Shown here piece by piece: positions 36,701 to 44,296 of a DNA stretch of 56,104 nt. The position numbers and the translations under genes are program-made. Numbering within the stretch: the stretch's first letter is position 1; each line of letters opens with the position of its first letter. The DNA is from an uncultured Pelagimonas sp. (GTDB lineage: Bacteria > Pseudomonadota > Alphaproteobacteria > Rhodobacterales > Rhodobacteraceae), in NCBI GenBank assembly GCA_947499735.1, contig CANMPP010000008.1:1-56104 (forward strand), given 5' to 3'. The notes beneath the pieces were generated by a model that worked only from the letters and a program-made list of their open reading frames with translations, was not told the origin of the DNA and did no database searches.

Positions 36701-36848
36701 CGTTGGCGGGCTTGGGTTTGCAACAGTTTTCACCTTGTTCCTGACGCCGGTGTTCTATCGCTGGATCGCACGCTGGGGCGCAGAACCGGGCAAGTCGTCC
36801 AAGCGTTTGGAGCGAGAAAAGAATGAGCTTCTTATGTCCAATATCTAG
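33741..36848 (+). CDS. RND efflux permease (HAE1 family)
   Basis: A 1035-residue AcrB/MexF-like inner-membrane permease with the full twelve-helix, two-porter-domain plan. The TM4 relay GMVVDDAIVVVENIV carries both aspartates (406 and 407), and TM10 has GVMAKNGILIVEF with the conserved lysine. It is therefore a canonical proton-driven pump, in contrast to the Asp-Asn variant encoded at 1485-4535. It is translationally coupled to the adaptor and ends at a strong terminator. Substrates are unknown; this class exports antibiotics, detergents or plant phenolics. Its likely former regulator is the decayed gene upstream. Confidence 0.93.
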   Translation: MSTPTIQRAAAGLADLFVARPIFGFVINLLILIAGLAALSSVDVREMPDVDQPVLSVRTSYEGATPATVDQEITQVLEDALSALEGLSYMESSSTTGSSNITIDLSSDTDIDVAANEAREIVSATVRSLPGDLDDDPTVSKSDSNADAIMRLAVLGDATLAELTALAEGPIYNRLSLIDGIAEVTTRGDRSDEFRVTLDERLLLSRGLTVFDVTSALSNLRDDTPLGSLETAAQTIALQVGNADVTVDSIGQILIGPDTRIADVALVQLLPEDTDVATRVNGQTAIGLDITRQSEGNTLEISRAVNAAVEELRADLPEGVELIITTDDGIFIEGALNEVVTSIGLATGIVILVIFTFLRSIRATLIPAITIPVALVGTIAAIWLTGFSVNTISLLALVLATGMVVDDAIVVVENIVRKRKEGMGAFAAAASGTNEVFFAVISTTATLAAVFIPISFLPGQAGGVFSEFGFVLAFAVTLSSMAALTLAPVLAALLDPGKETTTQKGTPKAPGRLSRGFDWVMDHAIRMPLLVLAVAIGFGMIALGAAGTLTSTITPTEDRGVFLIQARGASDTTSDYLDSQVAQIEEILAPYRESGQVSAVQSIIGIGGGTNAFIVVRLPDWSERDWTQQSLMAPINSQLSAVPGVRVFAISPNSLNIRGGGSGLTFAVSGANVDEITDAASNLVAAMAQDETFSNPQISGDSVLAQYQITVDQEMAGLFGLNQADITSTISALTQGTVAVTVFVNDTETDVNVVPGGPPINDPSDLEAIQIRLPAGEYIPLSSTATLVSDISQSSIERQGGTLAVSVQANLPDGVELGDAMARVTELAEEILPEGMGIVLTGEAATLGESQSGMYLVFGVAGLVVFLVLAAQFESIASAVVIMLTVPFGIAAAFLAISLTGGSLNYYSQIGLVLLIGVMAKNGILIVEFANQLREAGQDIDSAIRDALRLRIRPVMMTMVSTVFGGLPLVLSTGAGAEARIAVGWVIVGGLGFATVFTLFLTPVFYRWIARWGAEPGKSSKRLEREKNELLMSNI

Positions 36849-36891
36849 AAGAGTGTTGAAGATGGCGACTATGATCTGAAAAATGTCCGTT

Positions 36892-36944
36892 GAGGGATCC
36901 GCGACCACCCTGGTCGTCGCGGATCCCTCTCCGGCCTTTTGGTA
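36892..36944 (+). terminator. Strong terminator of the second RND operon
   Basis: A perfect 14-bp stem (GAGGGATCCGCGAC at 36892-36905 / GTCGCGGATCCCTC at 36916-36929) is followed by CCTTTTGG. An alternative inner stem GACCA/TGGTC shares the loop. Confidence 0.8.
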
Positions 36945-36974
36945 AGACTACGCCGACTTATTGTGGTTGGAGTA

Positions 36975-37175
36975 CTAACGGATATGCAAAGCGTCCAGCG
37001 AACTGCTTTTCTGCTGAGCAAAACCGGCACAGTGGGAGCAGAACACTTCAAGGAACGGCATAAAGTGACTTGTTTCTGGGTCAGGTTGGACCAGTAATGT
37101 GATGCACCTCAAATGTTCGCAAACACAACGATACAAAATACGATGCTGCTTAGAAGCGGGTTCCTCTGAATTCAC
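36975..37175 (-). CDS. Possible small cysteine-rich protein
   Basis: A 66-residue frame from a GTG with no clear Shine-Dalgarno. It reads smoothly and contains CVC, a further Cys and a CSHC pair, as in a small zinc ribbon. The open frame continues upstream without an ATG. It may be a real small gene or a remnant in this decayed region; no family was recognised. Confidence 0.22.
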   Translation of the reverse strand: MNSEEPASKQHRILYRCVCEHLRCITLLVQPDPETSHFMPFLEVFCSHCAGFAQQKSSSLDALHIR

Positions 37176-37285
37176 AGACTCGTTCTCTGATAAATTAGCG
37201 TGTGAACTTATCTCATAACTGTTACTGCAACCGCCATTCCGGCCCAGATGTATGTGCCGGCTGCTGTTCGCAAATAATTTCTAGC

Positions 37286-37596
37286 ATGTTCTCGGAAGTC
37301 GCTCATAGCCCAAATACTGGGATCGCCGTAAAACCCCAGTCAATTTGCGAACCGGATGGTGTATTTCAGGGCATCAAGGATATTATCAAACCATTTGGTT
37401 GGTCGGCCGACGTTGCCTATACAGAAAGTGATAGTAGTGATATCGACATTCGCGCTATGATTTCAAAGAGCACCGCACATTCCTCAAGGGAAGAAAGTAC
37501 GCTAGGTTTGAGCCATTGTTGCTTGAGGTTCTGGGCAAGAACCGGAACCATTGGACAAATCTGTACATGACCATCGAGAATTTATTTCTTCGTTAA
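37286..37596 (+). pseudogene. Frameshifted remnant of an unidentified gene
   Basis: An open frame from the ATG at 37286 is protein-like up to about 37450 (GVFQGIKDIIKPFGWSADV). From there a different frame is clearly protein-like to the TAA at 37594-37596 (KEHRTFLKGRKYARFEPLLL and GKNRNHWTNLYMTIENLF). A single frameshift near 37440-37455 would join them into about 100 residues. I do not recognise the family, and the gene start may be missing. Confidence 0.4.
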
Positions 37597-37627
37597 CAGA
37601 TTGAGCGCCTTTCGGTAGGAGCTACCT

Positions 37628-37757
37628 AATGCTGTAAGAAAGAGAAAAATTACTGATCCGAATTGGCTAAAATTTTGAAGCTAATGCCACCGCGCGGTTA
37701 GCAATCATTATCGTTTTCGCAGTTTTTTTCTTAGGCATTTGGGCATCGACTTCCTAG
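37628..37757 (+). pseudogene. Remnant of a small membrane protein
   Basis: The frame reading KITDPNWLKF stops in an AAAATTTTG stretch. Shifting frame there gives EANATARLAIIIVFAVFFLG then IWASTS and a TAG at 37755-37757: one hydrophobic helix with a short tail. It looks like a decayed single-helix membrane peptide. The remaining bases of 36945-37902 show no convincing gene. Confidence 0.35.
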
Positions 37758-37902
37758 TTAACAACTTTGAGGACGGCGATGGATCGCCCTCCTATTCAAA
37801 TTAGGGGCTAAGAACCCCATTTCTCGGAGAGACCTTCTGCAGACCAGTTTTCAACCCAATCCGCCGCCACTAACCGTTAAGTAGCCAGCGGTAGATCTCC
37901 GT

Positions 37903-39693
37903 TTAGCCCCGTTCGATCATTTTGTCTCCCTCTAGGATTGGCGTGGTCAGGATACGGTTCTTAAAAACATCCACAATCCCGACATCGCTAAGCCTTGGGC
38001 CCGCATTGCAGACAAGGGATGCGCCAAAGAGGGCTTTGAACACCAAATAGGGTGGGTGCCAATCGATCAGTTGATCTAGGGCTTGGCGCAGATCAATGAA
38101 GTCTTGGGCTAAATTTGCCAAAGGTTTTTCACTGACCAGCCCGGCAAGCGGCAAGGGGATATGGGCCTGCACCTTGCCATCTGCAACAACACATAATCCG
38201 CCACCAGAGTGACGCAATGTGTTCGCCGCAAGCGCCATATCTTTTGGATCGCGCCCAAATACTGTCAGGTTGTGACTGTCATGGGAAACCGTGGTGGCAA
38301 AAGCCCCCCGCCATGTCCCCCAGTTTTCCAAAAAAGCGACCCGCAGGGGCGTATCCTGCCCATATCGATTGACGATGCCCATGCGGATCATGTCATCCGG
38401 TAGGGCCACTTTCCCATCAACCACGGCGACATCTCGGCTGCTCCATTCGGGGAAGCGTGGCTTGGACAATGTGGCAAGCTTGACCTGTGCAGCCTCGCTG
38501 GTGATTTCAAAATCTCTTGGCGTGATGTCTTTGACAACGACCGTATCGCGCAATGCGGTAGGGCTAGGCGTGGTCAGGAGCGGTGCCGTCATTGCGCAAT
38601 CCTGTGCAACAACCTTGCCGTCAGCAATGACACAATTGGCGCGTACATCATCCAGATCATCGAGCAAAACCATATCGGCCCGTTTTCCCGGGGCGATCAA
38701 ACCCAGATCAGGGCGTCCAATACGCTGGGCTGCGTTCAAGCTGGCTGCGCGATAGGCCCATGAGGCAGGCAAGCCATGCTGGATCATCTGTCGCACCACA
38801 TGATCCAACCCGCCATGTTCATTCAGGTCATCGGGAAACACATCATCTGTGCAGAGAGTCACGCTATGCGGCAGATGGCCCAGATCCAGCAAAGCATGAG
38901 TAAAATCACCCAGCAAATGCGGATGGGATCCACGCAATTCTACGGTCAATCCGGCCTCTAAGCGCGACATCAGATCGGCGGCGGATGACAGTTCGTGATC
39001 TGTTTCAACCCCAGCCGCTGCATAAGCAGCAAGATCGACGTCACTCAAGCCACGCGCATGCCCGCAGACGCGTTTGCCACTGGCCAGTCCTGCATTCACA
39101 ATCCCGGTAACTCTAGGATCGCCCTGCAAAAGAGGGTGCATTGTCATGAGCTCCGCCGCACCATGAATGTCTTCGCGCGCCAAAAGATCAGCAAGCACAT
39201 CAGGGCCAAAATCGGCACCACTGCTTTCAAATCCGGGCGCGGACGGCACACATGTGGGTGCAAGCGTTAGAAAACGCAGCGGCAGGTCGCGACCGGCCTC
39301 GATGGCATAATTCACCCCGTCCAGACCGCAGACATTGGCAAATTCATGAGGATCCCAAACCACGGTGGTCACACCGCGTGGCATGACGGCCTTGGCATAT
39401 TCCAAAGGGGTCACCATGGAACTTTCGACATGCATATGCGTGTCGATCAATCCGGGCACCAGATAGCGGCCGTTGGCGTCAATACGATCAGACGTTGCTC
39501 GGCTGGGGTCAGGCGCATGCACGCTGGCAATCAATCCGCCTACAATACCGATATCGACCATACGCTCGCGTCCAGTGGTCATATCCAGCAGGCGCGCATT
39601 CGCCACAAGCATATCAAACGGGGATTGCCCACGTGCGGCGCGGACTGCACGTGCGCGCAAGTCCGGTGTATTCAAATTGCTATCACGGGCCAT
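37903..39693 (-). CDS. ade: Adenine deaminase
   Basis: Start at the ATG at 39693, which has AGGAGGTGA upstream; a GTG at 39705 falls inside that Shine-Dalgarno. The product has 596 residues, typical for Ade. It is an amidohydrolase with metal motif LIDTHMHVESSM (about residues 80-91), WDPHEFANVCG, the third-metal-region histidines (HARGLSD, TDHELSS) and TLCTDDVFPDDL, plus the C-terminal adenine-deaminase domain containing SHDSHN. It converts adenine to hypoxanthine and ammonia. It overlaps the nucleoside hydrolase gene by 11 bases, so the pair would take adenosine to adenine and on to hypoxanthine. Last gene of the LacI-controlled operon. Confidence 0.93.
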   Translation of the reverse strand: MARDSNLNTPDLRARAVRAARGQSPFDMLVANARLLDMTTGRERMVDIGIVGGLIASVHAPDPSRATSDRIDANGRYLVPGLIDTHMHVESSMVTPLEYAKAVMPRGVTTVVWDPHEFANVCGLDGVNYAIEAGRDLPLRFLTLAPTCVPSAPGFESSGADFGPDVLADLLAREDIHGAAELMTMHPLLQGDPRVTGIVNAGLASGKRVCGHARGLSDVDLAAYAAAGVETDHELSSAADLMSRLEAGLTVELRGSHPHLLGDFTHALLDLGHLPHSVTLCTDDVFPDDLNEHGGLDHVVRQMIQHGLPASWAYRAASLNAAQRIGRPDLGLIAPGKRADMVLLDDLDDVRANCVIADGKVVAQDCAMTAPLLTTPSPTALRDTVVVKDITPRDFEITSEAAQVKLATLSKPRFPEWSSRDVAVVDGKVALPDDMIRMGIVNRYGQDTPLRVAFLENWGTWRGAFATTVSHDSHNLTVFGRDPKDMALAANTLRHSGGGLCVVADGKVQAHIPLPLAGLVSEKPLANLAQDFIDLRQALDQLIDWHPPYLVFKALFGASLVCNAGPRLSDVGIVDVFKNRILTTPILEGDKMIERG

Positions 39694-40591
39694 CAGGTGC
39701 GTCACCTCCTGTTAATGCAGCAAGGCATAGATGTGCGAGATCACGATCTGCCCCTGTCGCAAGCCGGGTCGGACTTAACCCAACTGGTGTGAAATGCGTT
39801 GCCCCATACGTGTCGTTGACCTCTGTCGCGACACACATCGTTTGCGGCGTGAATACAATATAGTCTGGCACGGCAATGGCAAGCGCAGCCAGAGGGTCAT
39901 AAATGGCCATTGCATCCCGCCCCCGGGACAGTGCGATATCCAGATATCCACCCAATAGATCCGCAGTCAACGGATCAACATTAGGCATGTCGTCCTCGCG
40001 AAACATGTGTTGCCGGCAGAATTGCAAATCAACCACATCCAGCATAACCCCATGCGCCACAACGCAGTCTAGGGCTTCGGGATCTGCAAAGGCGTTGAAT
40101 TCCGCATAAGGCGTGTGATTTCCAGCCCCTGCACTGCCGCCCATCCAAACCAATCGCGAAATACGCGGTGCTAGGTCCGGGGCCTGTTGCAGGGCACGAG
40201 CAATATTGGTCAAAGGACCAAGCGCAAGAATGTCGCGCTGGGCTTTGGTGTCATCACGCAGCCACTTTATCAGTGCCGAAACAGCACAGTCGCCAATATG
40301 TCCCGGCGCATTTTGGGGAAGCTGCCGTCCCCGGCTGCACAGTCCCGTTGACCCTAGGATCCGTTCGGCCGTTTCAGCAGGGCGGCATAAGGGTTGCGCC
40401 TCACCGCGCCATAAAGGCCAATCAAACCCATATGCTTGTTTTGCACCCAGCGAATTGCGGCAGACCTGCGCCAAGGGGGCATTGCCTGCGACCAAAGATA
40501 CGCCGGCGATTTGGCATTGATAGTGACGCAAGATAAGCAACGCCCACAGGTCGTCAAAGCCAAAATCAGTATCGACCCAAACCTGCGTCAT
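39683..40591 (-). CDS. Nucleoside hydrolase (IunH family)
   Basis: A 302-residue inosine/uridine-preferring-type nucleoside hydrolase. The calcium and ribose site is VDTDFGFDDLWALL (residues 6-19), a variant of the DTDxGxDD signature with Phe where Pro is usual. ALGPLTNIARAL and the second signature NAFADPEALDCV follow. It cleaves ribonucleosides to base and ribose in the cytoplasm. Its ATG overlaps the stop of the ABC ATPase (ATGA), and its end overlaps the adenine deaminase gene, so import and breakdown are coupled. Base specificity is unknown; the neighbour suggests adenosine. Confidence 0.9.
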   Translation of the reverse strand: MTQVWVDTDFGFDDLWALLILRHYQCQIAGVSLVAGNAPLAQVCRNSLGAKQAYGFDWPLWRGEAQPLCRPAETAERILGSTGLCSRGRQLPQNAPGHIGDCAVSALIKWLRDDTKAQRDILALGPLTNIARALQQAPDLAPRISRLVWMGGSAGAGNHTPYAEFNAFADPEALDCVVAHGVMLDVVDLQFCRQHMFREDDMPNVDPLTADLLGGYLDIALSRGRDAMAIYDPLAALAIAVPDYIVFTPQTMCVATEVNDTYGATHFTPVGLSPTRLATGADRDLAHLCLAALTGGDAPDGP

Positions 40592-41601
40592 TTGGTCAGC
40601 GCGCGTGCAGTTGATTGCGGCAAGTCAAATGCCAATTCCTGCCCGATCACCACTTCGGAAATGTCAATTGATGCATCCGCTTTCACGGGGCCCAGAGCAC
40701 TGTCGATGACATATTCACGGTGCCCACCAGCAAAGCTGCTGGCAACCACGCGTCCAGTATAGGGACCATGACCAACCGCAACCCCGCTTGGCCGCCAAGC
40801 GAGTTGTTCGGCAGTTGACTGGAACTGTAGCGGCAAGCTGCCCTTATCGGACACAAGAGTATCGCCCTTGGTGGCAAAAATGTTTTCAAACCCCATAAAG
40901 TCAGCCGCAAAGACTGTGCTTGGCTCAGCATATAGCTGGGCAGGTGTGCCCAATTGTTCGATCTTGCCACCTTTCATCAGGACAATACGGTCGGCCAATG
41001 CCAGCGCTTCGGCCTGATCATGCGTCACGAACACCATGGTGATCCCGGTCTCTTTTTGCACCCGCTGCAATTCATTGCGCATTTCAAGCCGCAACCGAGC
41101 ATCCAGATTGGAAAGCGGTTCATCGAGCAGCAGCACCTTTGGCTCCATGACTAGCGAGCGCGCCAATGCCAATCGCTGTTGCTGCCCACCGGACATTTCT
41201 GCGGGTTTGCGATCCTCAAATCCTTCAAGACCAACCGTGGACATGCCTGCTTGGGTCTTTGCTTGGATTTCGTCGCGGCCCAAATTCTGCAACCGCAGAC
41301 CGAAGGCGACATTTTCGAACGCGCTTAGATGCGGGAACAATGCGTAGGATTGGAAAACCAACCCGATCCCACGTTTGTTTGCAGGCACGCGGGTCACATC
41401 GCGACCGTCAATCGTAATCCGCCCAGATGACGGTGTCAGCAGCCCTGCGATCGCACGCATGGTTGTGGTTTTTCCGCAACCGGATGGCCCCAATAGGGCG
41501 ATCAATTCGCCCTTTTTGATGTCCAGATTGAGCCGCGGCACAGCAACTGTTTTGCCGTAAGACAAGGTAAGATCGGTCAGAGAAACAAATGCATCAGACA
41601 T
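40588..41601 (-). CDS. ABC importer ATPase, PotA-like
   Basis: A 337-residue ATPase with Walker A GPSGCGKTT (38-46), VFQSYALFPHLSAFENV, the signature MSGGQQQRLALARS, Walker B VLLLDEPLSNLDARL and THDQAEALALADR. A TOBE domain occupies about 240-335. By sequence it belongs to the polyamine/iron/thiamine class (PotA type). Given the operon it more likely energises nucleoside or purine uptake. It overlaps the upstream permease gene by 8 bases. Confidence 0.88.
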   Translation of the reverse strand: MSDAFVSLTDLTLSYGKTVAVPRLNLDIKKGELIALLGPSGCGKTTTMRAIAGLLTPSSGRITIDGRDVTRVPANKRGIGLVFQSYALFPHLSAFENVAFGLRLQNLGRDEIQAKTQAGMSTVGLEGFEDRKPAEMSGGQQQRLALARSLVMEPKVLLLDEPLSNLDARLRLEMRNELQRVQKETGITMVFVTHDQAEALALADRIVLMKGGKIEQLGTPAQLYAEPSTVFAADFMGFENIFATKGDTLVSDKGSLPLQFQSTAEQLAWRPSGVAVGHGPYTGRVVASSFAGGHREYVIDSALGPVKADASIDISEVVIGQELAFDLPQSTARALTK

Positions 41602-42370
41602 AACGTGAAAATCCTAAAAGACGCTCGGCGAGAAAGACGATCCCGACGGACATGAAAGCAAGAAGGGCTGAAAGGGCGGCCACGGACGGATCAAACGTGA
41701 TCTCCATATAAGACAGCATATCAATCGGCAGCGTCCTGACGCCGGGACCGGACAGAAAGAGCGAAGCAGGCACTTCGTTAAACGAGGCAACAAAGCCGAG
41801 GATGAATGCGGCAAGGATACCGCCCCGTATATTGGGCAAGACAACCTTGATGAACGCCTGTAGGCGGGTGCACCCCAGAATGACTGCGGCTTCTTCCATA
41901 TCAGCGCGCAGGTTGTTTAGGCTGGATGACACGACGCGCACCGCATAGGGCAGCACCAGCGCGGTATGGGTGACAAACAGCGCCACTAAGATGCTGACAT
42001 TCAAGGGAACAACAAAATAGCGCAGTAATGACAGGCCTACGATAATACCCGGTACGATGATCGGGGCTGCCACAACTGTGCGGATTGTTTCTGCACCGGG
42101 TAACTTGTAGCGGTTCAGCGCATATGCGGCAGGAATACCCAAAATCAGGGCCGCGAGCGTGCCAAACACAGCCAGAAACATTGATAGTGCAAAGGAGGCG
42201 CGAAAGCTTTCGACGGTGAAAACCTTGGCATACCATTTCAACGACAGCCCCTGCGGTGGAAACGCCAATGCTTCACCGGCAGACAGGCCTGCAAAAATCA
42301 CAATAAGAAATGGCCCAATCAAAAAGGTCAGCGTCGCGCCAAGAATGAGCCAAATGGGAAATGCTTTCAT
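41594..42370 (-). CDS. ABC importer permease, PotC-like
   Basis: A 258-residue inner-membrane permease with six predicted helices (the first is WLILGATLTFLIGPFLIVIF). Its ATPase-docking loop is MEEAAVILGCTRLQAFIKVV, with the conserved EAA and G. It is the second subunit of a PotB/PotC-type heterodimer and follows the PotB-like gene after 15 bases. Substrate is inferred from the operon, not from the sequence. Confidence 0.88.
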   Translation of the reverse strand: MKAFPIWLILGATLTFLIGPFLIVIFAGLSAGEALAFPPQGLSLKWYAKVFTVESFRASFALSMFLAVFGTLAALILGIPAAYALNRYKLPGAETIRTVVAAPIIVPGIIVGLSLLRYFVVPLNVSILVALFVTHTALVLPYAVRVVSSSLNNLRADMEEAAVILGCTRLQAFIKVVLPNIRGGILAAFILGFVASFNEVPASLFLSGPGVRTLPIDMLSYMEITFDPSVAALSALLAFMSVGIVFLAERLLGFSRYV

Positions 42371-42385
42371 CGTATTTCTTTCTTC

Positions 42386-43210
42386 TCAGCGTTTTGCGGT
42401 GGCGATGCGTTTGAGCAGCAGATTGGCTGAGAAACTCATAACGATCAGGATCATGGCAATAACGCTGGCCGATACAAAATCATTGGACACATTGACCTTT
42501 TGATAGAGCAGGGTTTCCAGCATCAAAACCTTGGAACCGCCAAGGATTGCGGGCGTGATATAGGCCGTTAATGCCCCCGTGAAGACCAGCGTTCCCCCGA
42601 CAACCAAACCTTCTTTGGTCAAGGGCAGGATGACGCGGAAAAAAACCTGCATCCAATTGGCGCCCAGCACACGTGCCGCTGGCACAGCGTCTTTGGGCAC
42701 ATTTTCCATGGCCGATACCAAAGAGATAATCATCAATGGCAAAAAGAGCTGCAAAAGGCCGATAAACACTGCGGTTTCCGTAAAGAGAAAACGAATAGGT
42801 AGGCGCGATAGTCCCAGACCAACAATGACATCATTGACGATGCCTGAGCGCCCAAGAATGACGATCCAGGCATAGGTGCGGGCCACGGGTGATATCATCA
42901 GTGGCAACACGATCAGGCCAAATACACGGCCCCGCGATGTCGCAGGCAGGCTGACAATGCAAAAGGCCGCAGCATACCCGATCACCGCAGATACAGCCGC
43001 CACAAGCACACCTAGCTTCAAGGTTCGCAAAAACACTGTGCGATTCAGAGGTTGCGCAAAAAAGTCGACATATCCCTGCAAACTGAACCCGCCGCCTACG
43101 TTTTGAAAGGCGACAGATAAAAGGATACCCACAGGCACAAGAAACACCAAAAATGTGAACAGCGCAGCAGGCAGTGCCAGTGGCAGACCTTCGGTTCGAT
43201 TAAGAAACAT
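42386..43210 (-). CDS. ABC importer permease, PotB-like
   Basis: A 274-residue permease with a short cytoplasmic N-terminus, helices starting LALPAALFTFLVFLVPVGIL, and the docking loop DAVPAARVLGANWMQVFFRV (the EAA motif is degenerate here, reading PAA). It partners the PotC-like protein. It is separated from the binding-protein gene by 66 bases carrying a terminator-like hairpin, so it is probably less expressed than the binding protein. Confidence 0.87.
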   Translation of the reverse strand: MFLNRTEGLPLALPAALFTFLVFLVPVGILLSVAFQNVGGGFSLQGYVDFFAQPLNRTVFLRTLKLGVLVAAVSAVIGYAAAFCIVSLPATSRGRVFGLIVLPLMISPVARTYAWIVILGRSGIVNDVIVGLGLSRLPIRFLFTETAVFIGLLQLFLPLMIISLVSAMENVPKDAVPAARVLGANWMQVFFRVILPLTKEGLVVGGTLVFTGALTAYITPAILGGSKVLMLETLLYQKVNVSNDFVSASVIAMILIVMSFSANLLLKRIATAKR

Positions 43211-43247
43211 AAAGTGTGGATCCTTGAAAAAAATAAAGAAAGGAAAG

Positions 43248-43267
43248 GGGCGGTGATGACACCGCCC
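43248..43267 (-). terminator. Attenuator between the binding-protein and permease genes
   Basis: A perfect 8-bp stem GGGCGGTG / CACCGCCC with a 4-base loop is followed on the minus strand by CTTTCCTTTCTTTATTTTT. It sits 9 bases after the binding-protein stop and should limit readthrough into the permease, ATPase and enzyme genes. Confidence 0.75.
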
Positions 43268-43276
43268 GCTTGGAAA

Positions 43277-44296
43277 TTATCGGATGACTTCCGTATTCCA
43301 TTGGTCCACCCATGCATCGCGTTCCGCAATAATGGTGGACGGTGGCAAAATGTTCAGGGAATTGATCAAATCCGCCCCATAGGTCAGATTTTCGGCGATC
43401 TCATCGCTCAGTGTCACGTCCATGTTGGCTGGGCTGTCGATCAGCGCTTCTGCGATCCGGGTTTGAGCCTCGGTAGACAGCCAGTAATCCATCAGCTTAT
43501 AGGCCAGCTCTTCATTGCCGTTATTTGCCGTCATGATCATCACGTTCATGCCGCCAGCTTGGCCTTCTTTGGGTTCTGCCCATGCGAATGGAAGTGGGGA
43601 ACTTTTGAACCGGCTCCATGCAAACCGTCCAACTGGGGCTGCGATAACTTCTTCTTGGTTCATCAACTGGGCCAATTCAGAGGACCGGGAATAGAAGGTC
43701 ACGATATCATCGGCATGGGCACCAATATCGGAAATTGTTCCGGTGAAATCAGACGCATCACCACCGGCTGCTTTGTCCAACATCATCAGGGTCAGGGGGC
43801 CCTGTGTGCCGGTGATATTTGGCAAAGATACATTGCCGGCCAGATCATCACCTAACAGGTCGCCCCAGCTGTCGATCGTGACCAGATCTTCACGATAGAC
43901 GATGGAGCTGGCGTAGAATGTATAACCCACACCCATATTGTCCCCAAGGGGATCCTGCGCAGCCGGGTATAGCTTATCAAAGCTGGACAGCTTCGATGTA
44001 TCAATGGGTTGCAACAAACCCTTTTGCGCCAAGCTCAACGCATCATGGGAAGAGATCACAGCCATATCAATGACGGGGTCGGCTGCGTTGGCTTCGATCT
44101 TGGCCATCCGTTCAACCGAATTCCCGGTTTCAATAACCAACTCGCAGTCACAGATCTCTTCAAATGGATCGTAAAGCGCTTCTTTGTAAGCGTCTTGGGC
44201 AAAGGAATAGACCGAAATAGTCAGTTTGCCCTCTGCAGCAGCAGCGTTTGCCGCAAGGGCAGCCGATAACGCAACGAAAGGAATAAATGTCTTCAT
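43277..44296 (-). CDS. ABC importer periplasmic binding protein, PotD/spermidine-putrescine-like fold
   Basis: A 339-residue protein with signal peptide (MKTFIPFVALSAALAANAAAA) and a class D binding-protein fold: ISVYSFAQDAYKEALYDPFE near the N-terminus, then GVGYTFYASSIVYRE and SWGDLLGDDLAGNVSLPN, motifs shared with PotD and iron or thiamine binding proteins. The ligand is not evident. In an operon with nucleoside hydrolase, adenine deaminase and a LacI regulator, a nucleoside or purine base is the best guess. Its ATG shares one base with the regulator stop (TAATG). Confidence 0.85.
   Translation of the reverse strand: MKTFIPFVALSAALAANAAAAEGKLTISVYSFAQDAYKEALYDPFEEICDCELVIETGNSVERMAKIEANAADPVIDMAVISSHDALSLAQKGLLQPIDTSKLSSFDKLYPAAQDPLGDNMGVGYTFYASSIVYREDLVTIDSWGDLLGDDLAGNVSLPNITGTQGPLTLMMLDKAAGGDASDFTGTISDIGAHADDIVTFYSRSSELAQLMNQEEVIAAPVGRFAWSRFKSSPLPFAWAEPKEGQAGGMNVMIMTANNGNEELAYKLMDYWLSTEAQTRIAEALIDSPANMDVTLSDEIAENLTYGADLINSLNILPPSTIIAERDAWVDQWNTEVIR

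Noticed and set aside
40168-40536. Plus-strand frames opposite the nucleoside hydrolase
   Set aside because: Reverse-strand shadows of a well-supported gene.
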